Shown: one piece after another, positions 7,675 to 15,986 of the stretch
How positions within the stretch are numbered: the first letter of the stretch is position 1
Layout of the letters: every line of letters starts with the position of its first letter
Origin: an uncultured Bacteroidales bacterium
GTDB taxonomy: Bacteria > Bacteroidota > Bacteroidia > Bacteroidales > UBA932
Direction of reading: 5' to 3'
Assembly: GCA_947302175.1 (NCBI GenBank)
Contig: CAMYVB010000002.1
Span: 62,001-126,000, forward strand
DNA: 64,000 nt
Program-made: the position numbers and the translations under genes
The notes under the pieces: generated by a model
Told to the model about the DNA's origin: nothing
Database searches by the model: none
The model's input: the letters and a program-made list of their open reading frames with translations, nothing else

Positions 7675-9586
7675 CTTTCAGCCAAATATTTCTCTCAATT
7701 CCGGCTTCGAAAGCCGGGATACGCTTGATTCCAAGCGGGTCGAGCACTTCCGGGGAGCAGAAATACTCTGCGGGGCGCCCTTCAGAGCGCATGGAAGTGT
7801 TGTTTGCCTTGATCTGGAGCACGGTCTCGCGGAAGAAAAGGGAGTCGCAATCGACCAGCAGGTTGTTGCGCACCACGTTGACATCCACCCTCTTGCCCAT
7901 TGCCCTCGCCTCAGGGTAGCGGGTAAGGAATTCCTCGGACTGCATATCCATCTTTTTGCTTATGTCGGGCGCTATTCGCTGCCATGTGGCGTGCCATAGG
8001 GAGTCGCCGTAGGGCGTGAAGGAGACGGCATAGGGGCAGTCGTAAAAGAGATTGTCCTCCACGGTGTTTTCGCTGCCGCCGTGGATCTGTACTCCCCCGA
8101 ACTCGATGGAGCCGCAGCGCTCGAAAACGTTGCCGCAGATCTTTACGCCGGAAATAAGGTCGTCGAGGCGTATGGCGGCCACGCCGTAGCGCGTTCCGCC
8201 GCGTATGTCGCGCCAGAGGTTGTAGCGCATCTCAATGCCTCGCATCGAAGGGTCGAGATAAAGGTCGAATCCGCCCTGGTCGTCGGACTCGTAAGCCACT
8301 TTTTCAATGATATTGAACTCGGCTACAAGGTCGTTGCCCTCAAGGGTAAATGCCGACGAGGGGCCGTCGCGAAGTATGCAGTGGTGCATGGTGATGCCGC
8401 ATCCGGAGCCGGTAAAAGCGCCGTTGTAGGTGCGCTTGAAGCGCTCGTAGTCTTCCACCAGGGTATTGGACATCACGTGATTGGCGCGCTTGAAAGACGC
8501 CCTGTCCCCGCCCTTCATCGTGACTCCGGAAGTGGCGAGGTGCCTGAGGACGCAGCCGTCGATGAGGTGGGACTCCCCTCCCTCGACCTTAACCGCCGCG
8601 TCACCGAGGTTTTCGAAACGGCAGTCCAGGATGCGTACGTTGCGTCCGCCATCGACCTTGAGCGCCCCTCTCCTGCTCTCGCAGAAGCTCAAGCCGCTGA
8701 TTGTCACATCTTCACAGTCTTTGAGCGTCAACATGGCCTTGGCCCGGAGTATTGAGAACGTGGTCGCAGCTTCGGCGGGGCTGACGCCCTCGGGCGGGTA
8801 CCAGTAGAGGCGGCCGCTATCGCGGTCGAGATACCATTCGCCGGGGGAGTCTATTTCGCAGAAAAGGTTGAATCCGAAAAAGCGAAGACCGTGGCGATAG
8901 GCTTTGCCGCCGACGACGGTCATGGACTTGGATTTGACGTCTATGCTTTCTATGGGCTTGCAGGCATCTATCCAGTCGTAGAACCAGTAGCCGCAGGTCC
9001 AGGGCTCTTTTTCGTCCACCCAAGAGTCGATGCGAGGGTCTTCGTAGGCGAAAACGGGCTCCTGCGCGCCGGAATTGCCGTTTTCTACGGGCGGAATAAT
9101 TGTCTCTCCCAGAGCTTTGGGGCTGATGATAAAGCCCTCGTTGGGATAGCGGGCTAGAGTTTGCTCGGCTCCGTCACAGTAGAGAAGCGGGCGCTTCCCT
9201 GCCTTCGCGGGTTCGCCGAAGTCGCTTATCCCCTGCCCTTTGAGGTCTGTCCACCAGACTTTGCCGCGCACTTCGGGGCGGAGGCGGCTGAGGAGCTTCC
9301 TGTCCCTGAGCTTTTTCCAGCCCTTGACAGGGACGCTGCCGCTAAGGACCGTCTTGTTTTCACCGCCGGCGATAATGATGAGGCCCTTGGCTCCGATGAT
9401 GGTTATAGGCTCCGTCAGCTGATGTGTGCCGCCGGAGAGGCATATCGTGTCGCCGGGAGACGCTGATTCAATTGCTTTGGCAAGATCCTCGGGGGATACA
9501 TTATGCGCCGGGGGCGCCGCTTGAAGGGCGCCCGCAGCGATGGGGAGCGCCATCGCACAGATTATAACGGTGAGGCGCTTTAGCAT
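7667..9586 (-). CDS. Secreted right-handed parallel beta-helix protein, possibly a GH141-like glycosidase
   Basis: 639 residues with signal peptide 'MLKRLTVIICAMALPIAAGA'. The start resembles pectate-lyase-like helices ('SPEDLAKAIESASPGDTICL', a DUF1565-type cap). It is followed by an inserted domain with 'SPGEWYLDRDSGRLYWYPP' (about 245-265) and many PbH1 coils ('VRILDCRFENLGDAAVKVEGG', 'NTVEDNLFYDC') to about residue 560. This overall plan occurs in GH141 enzymes acting on rhamnogalacturonan II and in uncharacterised polysaccharide-binding helices. No catalytic residue can be assigned with confidence. Linkage to a rhamnosidase fits a role on a rhamnose-containing polysaccharide. It lies 7 bases after phoA. 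Confidence 0.75.
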   Translation of the reverse strand: MLKRLTVIICAMALPIAAGALQAAPPAHNVSPEDLAKAIESASPGDTICLSGGTHQLTEPITIIGAKGLIIIAGGENKTVLSGSVPVKGWKKLRDRKLLSRLRPEVRGKVWWTDLKGQGISDFGEPAKAGKRPLLYCDGAEQTLARYPNEGFIISPKALGETIIPPVENGNSGAQEPVFAYEDPRIDSWVDEKEPWTCGYWFYDWIDACKPIESIDVKSKSMTVVGGKAYRHGLRFFGFNLFCEIDSPGEWYLDRDSGRLYWYPPEGVSPAEAATTFSILRAKAMLTLKDCEDVTISGLSFCESRRGALKVDGGRNVRILDCRFENLGDAAVKVEGGESHLIDGCVLRHLATSGVTMKGGDRASFKRANHVMSNTLVEDYERFKRTYNGAFTGSGCGITMHHCILRDGPSSAFTLEGNDLVAEFNIIEKVAYESDDQGGFDLYLDPSMRGIEMRYNLWRDIRGGTRYGVAAIRLDDLISGVKICGNVFERCGSIEFGGVQIHGGSENTVEDNLFYDCPYAVSFTPYGDSLWHATWQRIAPDISKKMDMQSEEFLTRYPEARAMGKRVDVNVVRNNLLVDCDSLFFRETVLQIKANNTSMRSEGRPAEYFCSPEVLDPLGIKRIPAFEAGIERNIWLKDE

Positions 9587-9593
9587 GGGGGGG

Positions 9594-11000
9594 CTATTTG
9601 TAGGCCGCGGCTTTCATGATAAGCACAGGAATCTCGGCGTTGTCGGTCTTGTGGGTAAAGAGGGAGCTGCCGGCGCCTATTGCGAAAACGGGCGTGTAGG
9701 CAGCTGAGTGCGAGCTCACCCATGAGACGCGGGCCTTCCTGTTGAGCACTCCGACGGCGGCCGAGACTATCTTGGCGTTGTCGGCATAGAGGTCCTTGAC
9801 CGAGCCGGCCTTTTTCTTGGCAACCGTGGTCTCGTAGATGTCGCGGAGGGCCTTTTCGTCTTCCCAATTCATGCTGACTTCCCTCCAGAGGCCGAGGTTT
9901 TCGCCAAGGAATTCCTTGATTTCTTCCCAGCTCAGGACGTCTTCCTTTTCCTGCATTTTGGCCTTGAGCATGCTTGAAAGGACGTTCATGCTGTGCTTCT
10001 GGACCTTCAGGAGAGCGAGGTCTTCGGGCTTTTTGGGGGCAAGGCCGAGACCGCCGGTCTCGTGGTCGGCAGTGACGACTATGAGAGTCTGCTTGGGGTA
10101 TTTCTTGTAGAATTCTAGGGCGACGCGTATGCCTTCATCGAAGTCGATGACTTCCTGGATGCAGGTGGCGGCGTCGTGGCTATGGCAGGCGTGGTCGATT
10201 TCGCTGCCCTCTGCCATGATGAAGAAACCCTTCTTGTTGTCCTTCATCAGGGTGGTGATGGCGGCATCCACCAGCTGGGCGAAGGTGACGTGGTTATTGG
10301 CCTGGTTCTCAGGGGTATCGTTCACGCAGTCAATTGAATAGGTGATGGACTGGCCTTCGCCGGGGAGCATGAGGACCTTCTTCATATCCTTGTGACCTGC
10401 GGCAAACTCCCGGGGGTTGCAGATGGTATAGCCGGCTGCTTCGAACTGGGGACGGATGGGAGCAGCGGGAGTCTTGTCATGATAGAACTGCTCGTAGTAA
10501 ATCGCTGCGCCTCCATAGAAGTCAAAGCCGTTTGCAATCATGTCCTGGGCAATCTCGTAGTACCAGCCCCTGTCGGGCTGATGAGCTTCGAATGCGCCCG
10601 GAGTGGCGTGGTTGATGCCGGTGGTTGTGAGTATGCCCACCTTTTTGCCGTTAGCCTTGGCGATTTCGGCGATGTTGGTGAGTTTATTGCCATCGGGATC
10701 GATGCCGAGACGGCCGTTACGCGTCTTGGTTCCAGTCGCAAGGGCGGTGCCGGAAGCAGCGGAGTCGGTCACGTTGCTGCTGGCAGAGTAATGGGTGGAA
10801 ATGGTCGCTACGGGGAACTGGGTGAATGCGAGGGGCTCGATGCCAAGGCGGCCCTCAATGGAGGCTCTGTACATCTCCGTGAGCTGGATCTGGTTGGTGC
10901 CCATGCCGTCACCTATGAAGTAAAAAACATACTTTGCTTCCTGGGCGGAAGCTGCAATGCCGAGCAAAACTACGGAGAGCGTGAGAAGTATTTTTTTCAT
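9594..11000 (-). CDS. phoA: Alkaline phosphatase
   Basis: 468-residue exported phosphomonoesterase of the PhoA family, which frees inorganic phosphate from organic esters outside the cytoplasm. Signal peptide 'MKKILLTLSVVLLGIAASAQ'. First metal loop 'YFIGDGMGTNQ' (about 29). Nucleophile region 'NVTDSAASGTALATGTKTRNG' (about 75-95), with the Ser of DSA as the phosphorylated residue. Further zinc/magnesium ligands are 'EGSEIDHACHSHD' and 'TADHETGGLGLA'. It is the second gene of the exported-enzyme operon, 3 bases after the endonuclease/phosphatase-family gene; the pair could act together in phosphate scavenging. No Pho-box-like site was recognised. Confidence 0.93.
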   Translation of the reverse strand: MKKILLTLSVVLLGIAASAQEAKYVFYFIGDGMGTNQIQLTEMYRASIEGRLGIEPLAFTQFPVATISTHYSASSNVTDSAASGTALATGTKTRNGRLGIDPDGNKLTNIAEIAKANGKKVGILTTTGINHATPGAFEAHQPDRGWYYEIAQDMIANGFDFYGGAAIYYEQFYHDKTPAAPIRPQFEAAGYTICNPREFAAGHKDMKKVLMLPGEGQSITYSIDCVNDTPENQANNHVTFAQLVDAAITTLMKDNKKGFFIMAEGSEIDHACHSHDAATCIQEVIDFDEGIRVALEFYKKYPKQTLIVVTADHETGGLGLAPKKPEDLALLKVQKHSMNVLSSMLKAKMQEKEDVLSWEEIKEFLGENLGLWREVSMNWEDEKALRDIYETTVAKKKAGSVKDLYADNAKIVSAAVGVLNRKARVSWVSSHSAAYTPVFAIGAGSSLFTHKTDNAEIPVLIMKAAAYK

Positions 11001-11003
11001 TAT

Positions 11004-11846
11004 CTAGAACATTATTTTTGCCTTAATGGGGTAGTGGTCAGACACAAAAGCCCTGTCTTTATAGTGCTTGGTCACCGTGGTATATTCCAGGCAGCTGCCG
11101 AAGCCCTTGATCCAGATGTAGTCCAGTCTTTCGGAAGTCTTGCCCCAGGAGTGGCAGGTGGCTTTGTCGTCGCTCTTTGCGGCGATGTCCCGGCAGTTCA
11201 TCATGGCCTTGCGGACGGTGGAGAGGGCGGGGTTGTCGGGCTCCATGTTAAAGTCGCCCATTAGTATGGTGGGAAGATTGTCGCGGTTGAGCTCAGCAGC
11301 CCTTTTCAGTATGAGGGCTAAGCCTTCCTGACGGGCCTGCTGGCCGCTGTTGTCGAGATGGGTATTGATTACGAAGTACTTGCTGCCGCTTTTCTTGTCC
11401 TTCATGATGGCCCAGGTGGCGGTGCGCATATATTCGGCGTCCCAGCCCTTCGAAGGCTCATCGGGAGTGTCGGAAAGCCAGAAGGTGCCCCACTTCTGGA
11501 CGGAGGTGGTCTTCTTGTTGTAGAGAATCGATATGAATTCGCCGGCTTTCTTGCCGTCGTCGCGACCCACGCCTATGAACTTGTAGTCATCGAGGAAATA
11601 GTCGAGGACGTGGTTCTGCAAGTCTGTAGCTTCCTGCAGGCCAAGCACATCCGGGGTCTGGTCCTTAATCATTTCCAGCACGGCTTCGGCCCTTAATTCC
11701 CATGAATTGGTGCCGTCTTTGGCGTTGCTGTTGCGTATGTTGAAGGACATGACTGTGATGCCCTTGAAGTCGTTGGCCGGGTGTTTTGCATAGGCAAGCG
11801 GGGCCATGATCATGGAGACCGCAAGCAGAACGAAGGCTTTCTTCAT
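11004..11846 (-). CDS. Exported endonuclease/exonuclease/phosphatase family protein
   Basis: 280 residues with signal peptide 'MKKAFVLLAVSMIMAPLAYA'. All blocks of the DNase I / EEP fold are present: 'MSFNIRNSN' (about 32), 'GLQEATDLQ' (metal-binding Glu, about 70), 'INTHLDNSG', 'MGDFNMEPD' (about 194) and 'SDHYPI' (catalytic Asp-His pair near the end). The family cuts phosphodiester or phosphoester bonds in nucleic acids, phospholipids or sugars; the substrate is not predictable. As the first gene of the five-gene leftward operon, and next to phoA, it may supply phosphomonoesters to the phosphatase. The promoter lies 24 bases upstream. Confidence 0.88.
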   Translation of the reverse strand: MKKAFVLLAVSMIMAPLAYAKHPANDFKGITVMSFNIRNSNAKDGTNSWELRAEAVLEMIKDQTPDVLGLQEATDLQNHVLDYFLDDYKFIGVGRDDGKKAGEFISILYNKKTTSVQKWGTFWLSDTPDEPSKGWDAEYMRTATWAIMKDKKSGSKYFVINTHLDNSGQQARQEGLALILKRAAELNRDNLPTILMGDFNMEPDNPALSTVRKAMMNCRDIAAKSDDKATCHSWGKTSERLDYIWIKGFGSCLEYTTVTKHYKDRAFVSDHYPIKAKIMF

Positions 11847-11869
11847 TGATTGTACAGTTGGTTAATTGG

Positions 11870-11877
11870 CAAATATA
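11870..11877 (-). promoter_or_regulatory. -7 box for the exported-enzyme operon
   Basis: The minus strand reads TATATTTG, an exact TAnnTTTG match, 24 bases before the ATG at 11846. It is 15 bases from an opposing box for the ThiL-like gene, so the two promoters are divergent and their footprints probably overlap. Confidence 0.6.
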
Positions 11878-11891
11878 CTAAAATTAATTCT

Positions 11892-11899
11892 TAATTTTG
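11892..11899 (+). promoter_or_regulatory. -7 box for the ThiL-like gene
   Basis: TAATTTTG matches TAnnTTTG, with ATTGG (11865-11869) about 22 bases upstream as a possible -33 element. The TTG inside this box could be misread as a start codon; the ATG at 11921 is the better start because it follows the promoter. Confidence 0.55.
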
Positions 11900-11920
11900 C
11901 CCGTAGAAAGCGCCCCGGAT

Positions 11921-12922
11921 ATGGAAGAAACCCATTTTGCAGACATAGGTAAGCAGGAAGCCATTTCTCTGCTTCTAAAAGAATCTCCCTTCAAACAGGG
12001 GCAAAGCCCCAGGATAGAAATCAGTTCCAAAGGGGGAGTGGTGAAGTCCTCTTCAGTCCTGATGCTGGAAGGAATAGACTTCGATTTGGTTTATTTTCCG
12101 CTTAAACACCTCGGATACAAGGCTGTCTTGAAGGCTTCCGGAGAGCTTATCGCCGCGTTTTCCCACCCTGCGGCGATGTCCGTTACCCTCGGCATTTCTT
12201 CCAAGCTCGATTTGGCTGATATACGGGAGCTCTGGTCGGGAATGGTCGCCGCTGCCAGGGAGTTCGGCATCAAGAGCGCCTCGCTCGACCTTGCACCTTC
12301 GCGTAACGGCTTGACTATAAGCGTTTCTGTCCTTGGAGAATCATCTCTTTTGTCCGAGAAAAGGCGCCCGGCTCCCAAGAGCAAAGACTTGATTTGCGTT
12401 TCAGGCAATCTGGGGGCGGCGTATCTTGGCATGATGGTGCTCGAAAAGGAGAAAAAGAACTTTGAAAACGGGTCCAACCCTTCGCTGGAGGAGCACAGGA
12501 TGTTCGTCGGAGCTTACCTCAAGCCCGAAATTCCCGCAGGAGCGGTGTTTGCGCTTGAAGAGAGCGAAATATACCCCTCGGCAGGGTGCTTGGTCGCCCA
12601 GGGTCTTTCGGACGCCGTAAAACGCATTTGTGCGGCTTCCGGCCTGGGAGCAAAGATTTATGCGGACAAGATTCCTTTCGAAGGCAATACCTTCAGCCTT
12701 GCCAAGCAGCTCGACGTGGACCCTGTGGCCGCAGCAATGAACGGGGGAGACGACTGCAAGATTCTTTTCACCATCCCCATCCTTCAGATGGAAAGATTCC
12801 GCCGGGATTTCCAGACTTTCGATATCATAGGGCATCTGGCGGAGAGTTCCGCCGGGCAGGTCCTCGTCTTGCCTGAAGGGGCGGAATTGCCCCTCAGGGC
12901 TCCGGGCTGGCCGGAAGAATAA
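11921..12922 (+). CDS. AIR-synthase/ThiL-like protein (possible thiamine-monophosphate kinase)
   Basis: 333 residues from the ATG at 11921 ('MEETHFADIG'). Resembles ThiL, which phosphorylates thiamine monophosphate to the diphosphate. The C-terminal half has the family blocks 'LICVSGNLGAAYLGMMVL' and 'MNGGDDCKILFTIP' (about residue 274; ThiL usually has 'GGEDYELLFT'), plus 'CLVAQGLSDAVKRI' resembling 'D-S-GL'. In the N-terminal half the usual metal-binding 'GDDAA' and 'TTDxLVEGVHF' are weak ('SSVLMLEGIDFDLVYF'), and the Asp-rich ATP/Mg site is largely missing. It is therefore either a diverged ThiL or a relative with another substrate. It stands alone between divergent promoters and a terminator. 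Confidence 0.65.
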   Translation: MEETHFADIGKQEAISLLLKESPFKQGQSPRIEISSKGGVVKSSSVLMLEGIDFDLVYFPLKHLGYKAVLKASGELIAAFSHPAAMSVTLGISSKLDLADIRELWSGMVAAAREFGIKSASLDLAPSRNGLTISVSVLGESSLLSEKRRPAPKSKDLICVSGNLGAAYLGMMVLEKEKKNFENGSNPSLEEHRMFVGAYLKPEIPAGAVFALEESEIYPSAGCLVAQGLSDAVKRICAASGLGAKIYADKIPFEGNTFSLAKQLDVDPVAAAMNGGDDCKILFTIPILQMERFRRDFQTFDIIGHLAESSAGQVLVLPEGAELPLRAPGWPEE

Positions 12923-12958
12923 TAAAACAGGGGGCCGTGAAAGGCTCCCTGTTTTATT
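12921..12958. terminator. Bidirectional terminator between convergent genes
   Basis: 16-base arms at 12921-12936 and 12943-12958 (one mismatch) around the loop GTGAAA. The AATAAAACAG / CTGTTTTATT ends give U-tracts in both directions. It ends the ThiL-like gene and the bactofilin pair. Confidence 0.85.
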
Positions 12959-12979
12959 GGTTAATAGTTTAGCCTGTTG

Positions 12980-13438
12980 CTACTTAAGCATCGCGGTAAG
13001 GGGGGCTGCGACCTTATCGTACTCTGAAGCTTCTATGAGCTGGCACTGGCCGACGAACTTGGCATCAAGCTCAATCTGGACACGCTGGAAATGGAGGTCT
13101 GCGCTGACGTTGCATCCCGACTTGAGGGAAAGGGCCTCCTTTGCGTACAGGTTGCCGCCAAGGACGGTGCCGTTGATGGAGATGTTTTTACCGAGAAGGT
13201 CTCCCTTCACGATGCCGTTTTCGCCAATTATAAGGTGACCGTCGCAGAAGAGACGGCCCTCGAAAGTACCATCAATGCGAAGATCGCGCTGAGTAGAATA
13301 GTCACCGACGAATTTTGCTCCACCTGCGATGCGGCTCACATCGTTTTCGTTGATAACAGCTGCCATGGGTCTGGGTATATTTACTGGTTTAATGGGTTGC
13401 GGGGTTACCTCGGGCTGAGGTTTACTCTTTTGGAACAT
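12980..13438 (-). CDS. Bactofilin (second of a tandem pair)
   Basis: 152-residue polymer-forming cytoskeletal protein. The bactofilin core (about residues 38-135) is a beta-helix of repeated hydrophobic strands: 'RDLRIDGTFEGRLFCDGHL', 'IGENGIVKGDLLGKNISING', 'NLYAKEALSLKSGCNVSADL'. It is preceded by a Pro-rich disordered tail ('PQPEVTPQPIKPVNIPRP'). Bactofilins form non-nucleotide filaments that scaffold cell-wall or shape factors. The start overlaps the end of the other bactofilin gene by 17 bases, so the two are probably made together and may co-polymerise. No peptidase or wall enzyme gene is adjacent. Confidence 0.88.
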   Translation of the reverse strand: MFQKSKPQPEVTPQPIKPVNIPRPMAAVINENDVSRIAGGAKFVGDYSTQRDLRIDGTFEGRLFCDGHLIIGENGIVKGDLLGKNISINGTVLGGNLYAKEALSLKSGCNVSADLHFQRVQIELDAKFVGQCQLIEASEYDKVAAPLTAMLK

Positions 13439-13868
13439 CTTTCTCTATTTTTTCCGGAGCGGGGGCGGGGGCGGGGGCGGGAGCAGGTTTGCTCTCGGGC
13501 ATACCGGCAAGTTTCTCAAACTCACCGTCTTTCAGTACATGGCAAGTGCCGTTGAGGATTGCTTCGGGCTCGACCTGCAGAAGTTTGAAGGACAGGTTGC
13601 CGTTCTGGATGGAACTGCCGGGCTTCAGGAAAAGAAGGTTCTTTGCAACGATGACGCCGCCTTCGAGCTTTCCGCTGAAATCAACGTCCTGGCAGAAGAA
13701 ATCGCCCTTTATGTCGGCGTTCTCACCAACGACCAGACGGCCCTTGGAGACTATCCTTCCGTCGAAGTTGCCATCGATGCGGATATCTCCTGCGGACATG
13801 ATTTCACCTTTGAAAGAGGTTCCTGCAGTGATTCGGCTCACTCCATTGGGATTTGAATTGTTTTCCAT
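13422..13868 (-). CDS. Bactofilin (first of a tandem pair)
   Basis: 148 residues. Bactofilin core at about residues 8-118 with strands 'ITAGTSFKGEIMSAGDIRID', 'GNFDGRIVSKGRLVVGENAD', 'IKGDFFCQDVDFSGKLEGG'. A C-terminal tail of Pro/Ala dipeptides ('KPAPAPAPAPAPEKIEKD') is the usual disordered end. In the partner gene the Pro-rich tail is at the N-terminus instead. A TAnnTTTG promoter box lies 39 bases upstream, so this gene leads a two-gene unit separate from glyS. Confidence 0.88.
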   Translation of the reverse strand: MENNSNPNGVSRITAGTSFKGEIMSAGDIRIDGNFDGRIVSKGRLVVGENADIKGDFFCQDVDFSGKLEGGVIVAKNLLFLKPGSSIQNGNLSFKLLQVEPEAILNGTCHVLKDGEFEKLAGMPESKPAPAPAPAPAPEKIEKDVPKE

Positions 13869-13906
13869 ACTATCTTTTACTTGTTGATTTTGTCGCTAGC
13901 TTTCCC

Positions 13907-13914
13907 CAAATGTA
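13907..13914 (-). promoter_or_regulatory. Promoter for the bactofilin pair
   Basis: The minus strand reads TACATTTG (exact TAnnTTTG). TTTG at 13935-13938 lies 20 bases further upstream, matching the -33 element spacing. Confidence 0.65.
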
Positions 13915-13946
13915 GGAATTATTTTGCGCTCTGCCAAACGCAACGG

Positions 13947-15485
13947 TTAAAGATTGCGGAGAAGGTTGTTCAGATTGCACTTCTTGTCTATGAGCTCGCG
14001 CAGGGACGCTATGGGTACCCTTTCCTGGGTCATGGCGTCGCGGTCGCGGACGGTGACGCAGTTGTCAACGAGCGTATCGTGGTCTACAGTAATGCAATAG
14101 GGGGTGCCGATGGCATCCTGGCGACGGTAGCGCTTGCCTATGCTGTCCTTTTCGTCGTACTGGCAGTTGAAATCGTATTTCAGGTCGTCCATGATCTTCT
14201 GCGCAACCTCGGGGAGGCCGTCTTTCTTGACGAGGGGAAGGACTGCTGCCTTGACGGGGGCAAGAGGAGCGGGGATGCTCAGCACGGTGCGGGTTTCGCC
14301 GTTCTCGAGCTGCTCCTCCTTGAAGGAGTGGGAGAGGACTGCGAGCACCATGCGGTCCACGCCGATGGAAGTCTCAACTACGTAAGGGACAAAGCTTTCG
14401 CCGGTCTCAGGGTCGAAGTACTGAATCTTCTTGCCGGAGAATTTCTGGTGGTTGCCAAGGTCGAAATCGGTCCTGGAGTGAATGCCTTCGAGCTCCTTGA
14501 AGCCGAAGGGGAACTGGAACTCGATGTCGGTCGCGGCGTTGGCGTAGTGGGCGAGTTTTTCGTGGTCGTGGAAACGGTAGTTCTCGGCGCCCATGCCAAT
14601 GTTGACATGCCACTGCATGCGCTTTTCCTTCCAGGTCTTGAACCAGTCGAGCTCGGTGCCGGGCTTGATGAAGAACTGCATTTCCATCTGCTCGAACTCC
14701 CTCATGCGGAAGATGAACTGCCTGGCTACTATCTCGTTACGGAATGCTTTACCTATCTGGGCAATACCGAAGGGGAGCTTCATGCGTCCGGTTTTCTGGA
14801 CGTTGAGATAGTTGACGAATATGCCCTGGGCGGTCTCGGGGCGGAGGTAGATGGTGCTGGCGCCGTCGGCGGTGCTGCCCATTGAGGTGCTGAACATTAG
14901 GTTGAACTGGCGCACTTCGGTCCAGTTGCAGGTGCCGCTGATGGGGCAAACTATGCCGCAGTCGATGATAATCTGCCTGTACTCGGCGAAGTCGGAAGCC
15001 TGCTCAGCCTTGAGGAAGCGGCCGTGAACCTCGTCATACTTGGCCTGCTCGCGAAGGACGTTGGGGTTGGTGGCGCGGAACTGGGCCTCGTCGAAGCTGT
15101 CGCCGAAGCGTTTGCGGCCCTTTGCAAGCTCCTTGTTAATCTTTTCCTCGATTTTGCCGAGATAGTCCTCGATCAGGACGTCTGCGCGATAACGCTTCTT
15201 GGAATCCTTATTGTCGATAAGGGGGTCGTTGAATGCGCCGACGTGGCCTGATGCCTCCCAGATGCGGGGATGCATGAATATGCAGGAATCAATACCCACG
15301 ATATTCTCGTTAAGGCGAGTCATGGCGTTCCACCAGTACTGCTTGATATTGTTTTTGAGCTCGGAACCCATCTGGCCGTAGTCGTAAACGGCAGCAAGAC
15401 CGTCATAAATCTCGCTGGAAGGGAAAATGAAACCGTACTCCTTGCAGTGGGCAATCAAAAGCTTGAAAAGTTCGTCCTGTGTCAT
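13947..15485 (-). CDS. glyS: Glycyl-tRNA synthetase (single-chain, alpha2 type)
   Basis: 512 residues. Charges tRNA-Gly with glycine. This is the eukaryote/archaea-like dimeric form, not the alpha2-beta2 enzyme. Class II motifs: 'ETAQGIFVNYLN' and 'GKAFRNEIVARQFIFRMREF' (motif 2, about residue 250-270), and 'VVETSIGVDRMVLAVLSHSF' (motif 3, about 370-390). The C-terminal anticodon-binding domain contains 'QYDEKDSIGKRYRRQDAIGT' and 'VDHDTLVDNCVTVRDRD'. It is the last gene of the leftward suf-folK-glyS run, 13 bases after folK. Confidence 0.95.
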   Translation of the reverse strand: MTQDELFKLLIAHCKEYGFIFPSSEIYDGLAAVYDYGQMGSELKNNIKQYWWNAMTRLNENIVGIDSCIFMHPRIWEASGHVGAFNDPLIDNKDSKKRYRADVLIEDYLGKIEEKINKELAKGRKRFGDSFDEAQFRATNPNVLREQAKYDEVHGRFLKAEQASDFAEYRQIIIDCGIVCPISGTCNWTEVRQFNLMFSTSMGSTADGASTIYLRPETAQGIFVNYLNVQKTGRMKLPFGIAQIGKAFRNEIVARQFIFRMREFEQMEMQFFIKPGTELDWFKTWKEKRMQWHVNIGMGAENYRFHDHEKLAHYANAATDIEFQFPFGFKELEGIHSRTDFDLGNHQKFSGKKIQYFDPETGESFVPYVVETSIGVDRMVLAVLSHSFKEEQLENGETRTVLSIPAPLAPVKAAVLPLVKKDGLPEVAQKIMDDLKYDFNCQYDEKDSIGKRYRRQDAIGTPYCITVDHDTLVDNCVTVRDRDAMTQERVPIASLRELIDKKCNLNNLLRNL

Positions 15486-15498
15486 TGTATTGAAAAGT

Positions 15499-15966
15499 TT
15501 AATCTTGCAAATTTATAAATATTTCCGGGAAAGCGTCCCTTATATCCTGCCCAACGATTTGGCTTAGCGGAATTTTGACGAAATCGCGCTCTTTAATGAG
15601 AGGGTGGGGGATTGTAAGGTCCTTTGTTTTGACCCTATGAGTGCCGTAAAAAAGAATGTCGATGTCTATCGTGCGGGAATGGTAAATCCTCCTACCGTCA
15701 GGGGTATATTCGGGGGAGTCCGTCCTACCCAGACTCCTCTCAATTTCCTTGCAGACAGAGAGTATTTTTTCGGGGGCGTAGTCGGTTTTGAAACTGGCCG
15801 CGCAGTTGAGAAAATCAGGGCCGTCGAAGCCCCAGGATTTAGTCTCGATTATTTCAGAAACGGCCTTGGGAGGGGCTACTAAGGCGTTTTCAAGGCCTTC
15901 GAGGGCCTTTTGGATATTGCTTTGCCGCTCGCCTTTATTTGACCCGAAGGAAAAATAGACGGTCAT
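15499..15966 (-). CDS. folK: 2-amino-4-hydroxy-6-hydroxymethyldihydropteridine pyrophosphokinase
   Basis: 155-residue folate-pathway enzyme that transfers pyrophosphate from ATP to hydroxymethyl-dihydropterin. The start is the ATG at 15966 ('MTVYFSFGSNKGERQSNIQK'), because the family begins with 'xxxxLGSNxGxR'. The open frame extends 30 codons further upstream, but that part is Arg-rich and does not resemble the family. Other blocks: 'TKSWGFDGPDFLN', 'SRTIDIDILFYG' (metal-binding Asp pair, about 97-108) and 'IPHPLIKERDFVKIPL'. It lies between sufT and glyS. The later folate genes thyA and folA are near 53 kb. Confidence 0.92.
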   Translation of the reverse strand: MTVYFSFGSNKGERQSNIQKALEGLENALVAPPKAVSEIIETKSWGFDGPDFLNCAASFKTDYAPEKILSVCKEIERSLGRTDSPEYTPDGRRIYHSRTIDIDILFYGTHRVKTKDLTIPHPLIKERDFVKIPLSQIVGQDIRDAFPEIFINLQD

Positions 15967-15986
15967 CCCTACTCCTGTATTTCTTC

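Noticed and set aside
11897..11920. TTG start for the ThiL-like gene
   Set aside because: The TTG lies inside a TAnnTTTG promoter box, so it would not be transcribed; the ATG at 11921 is used instead.
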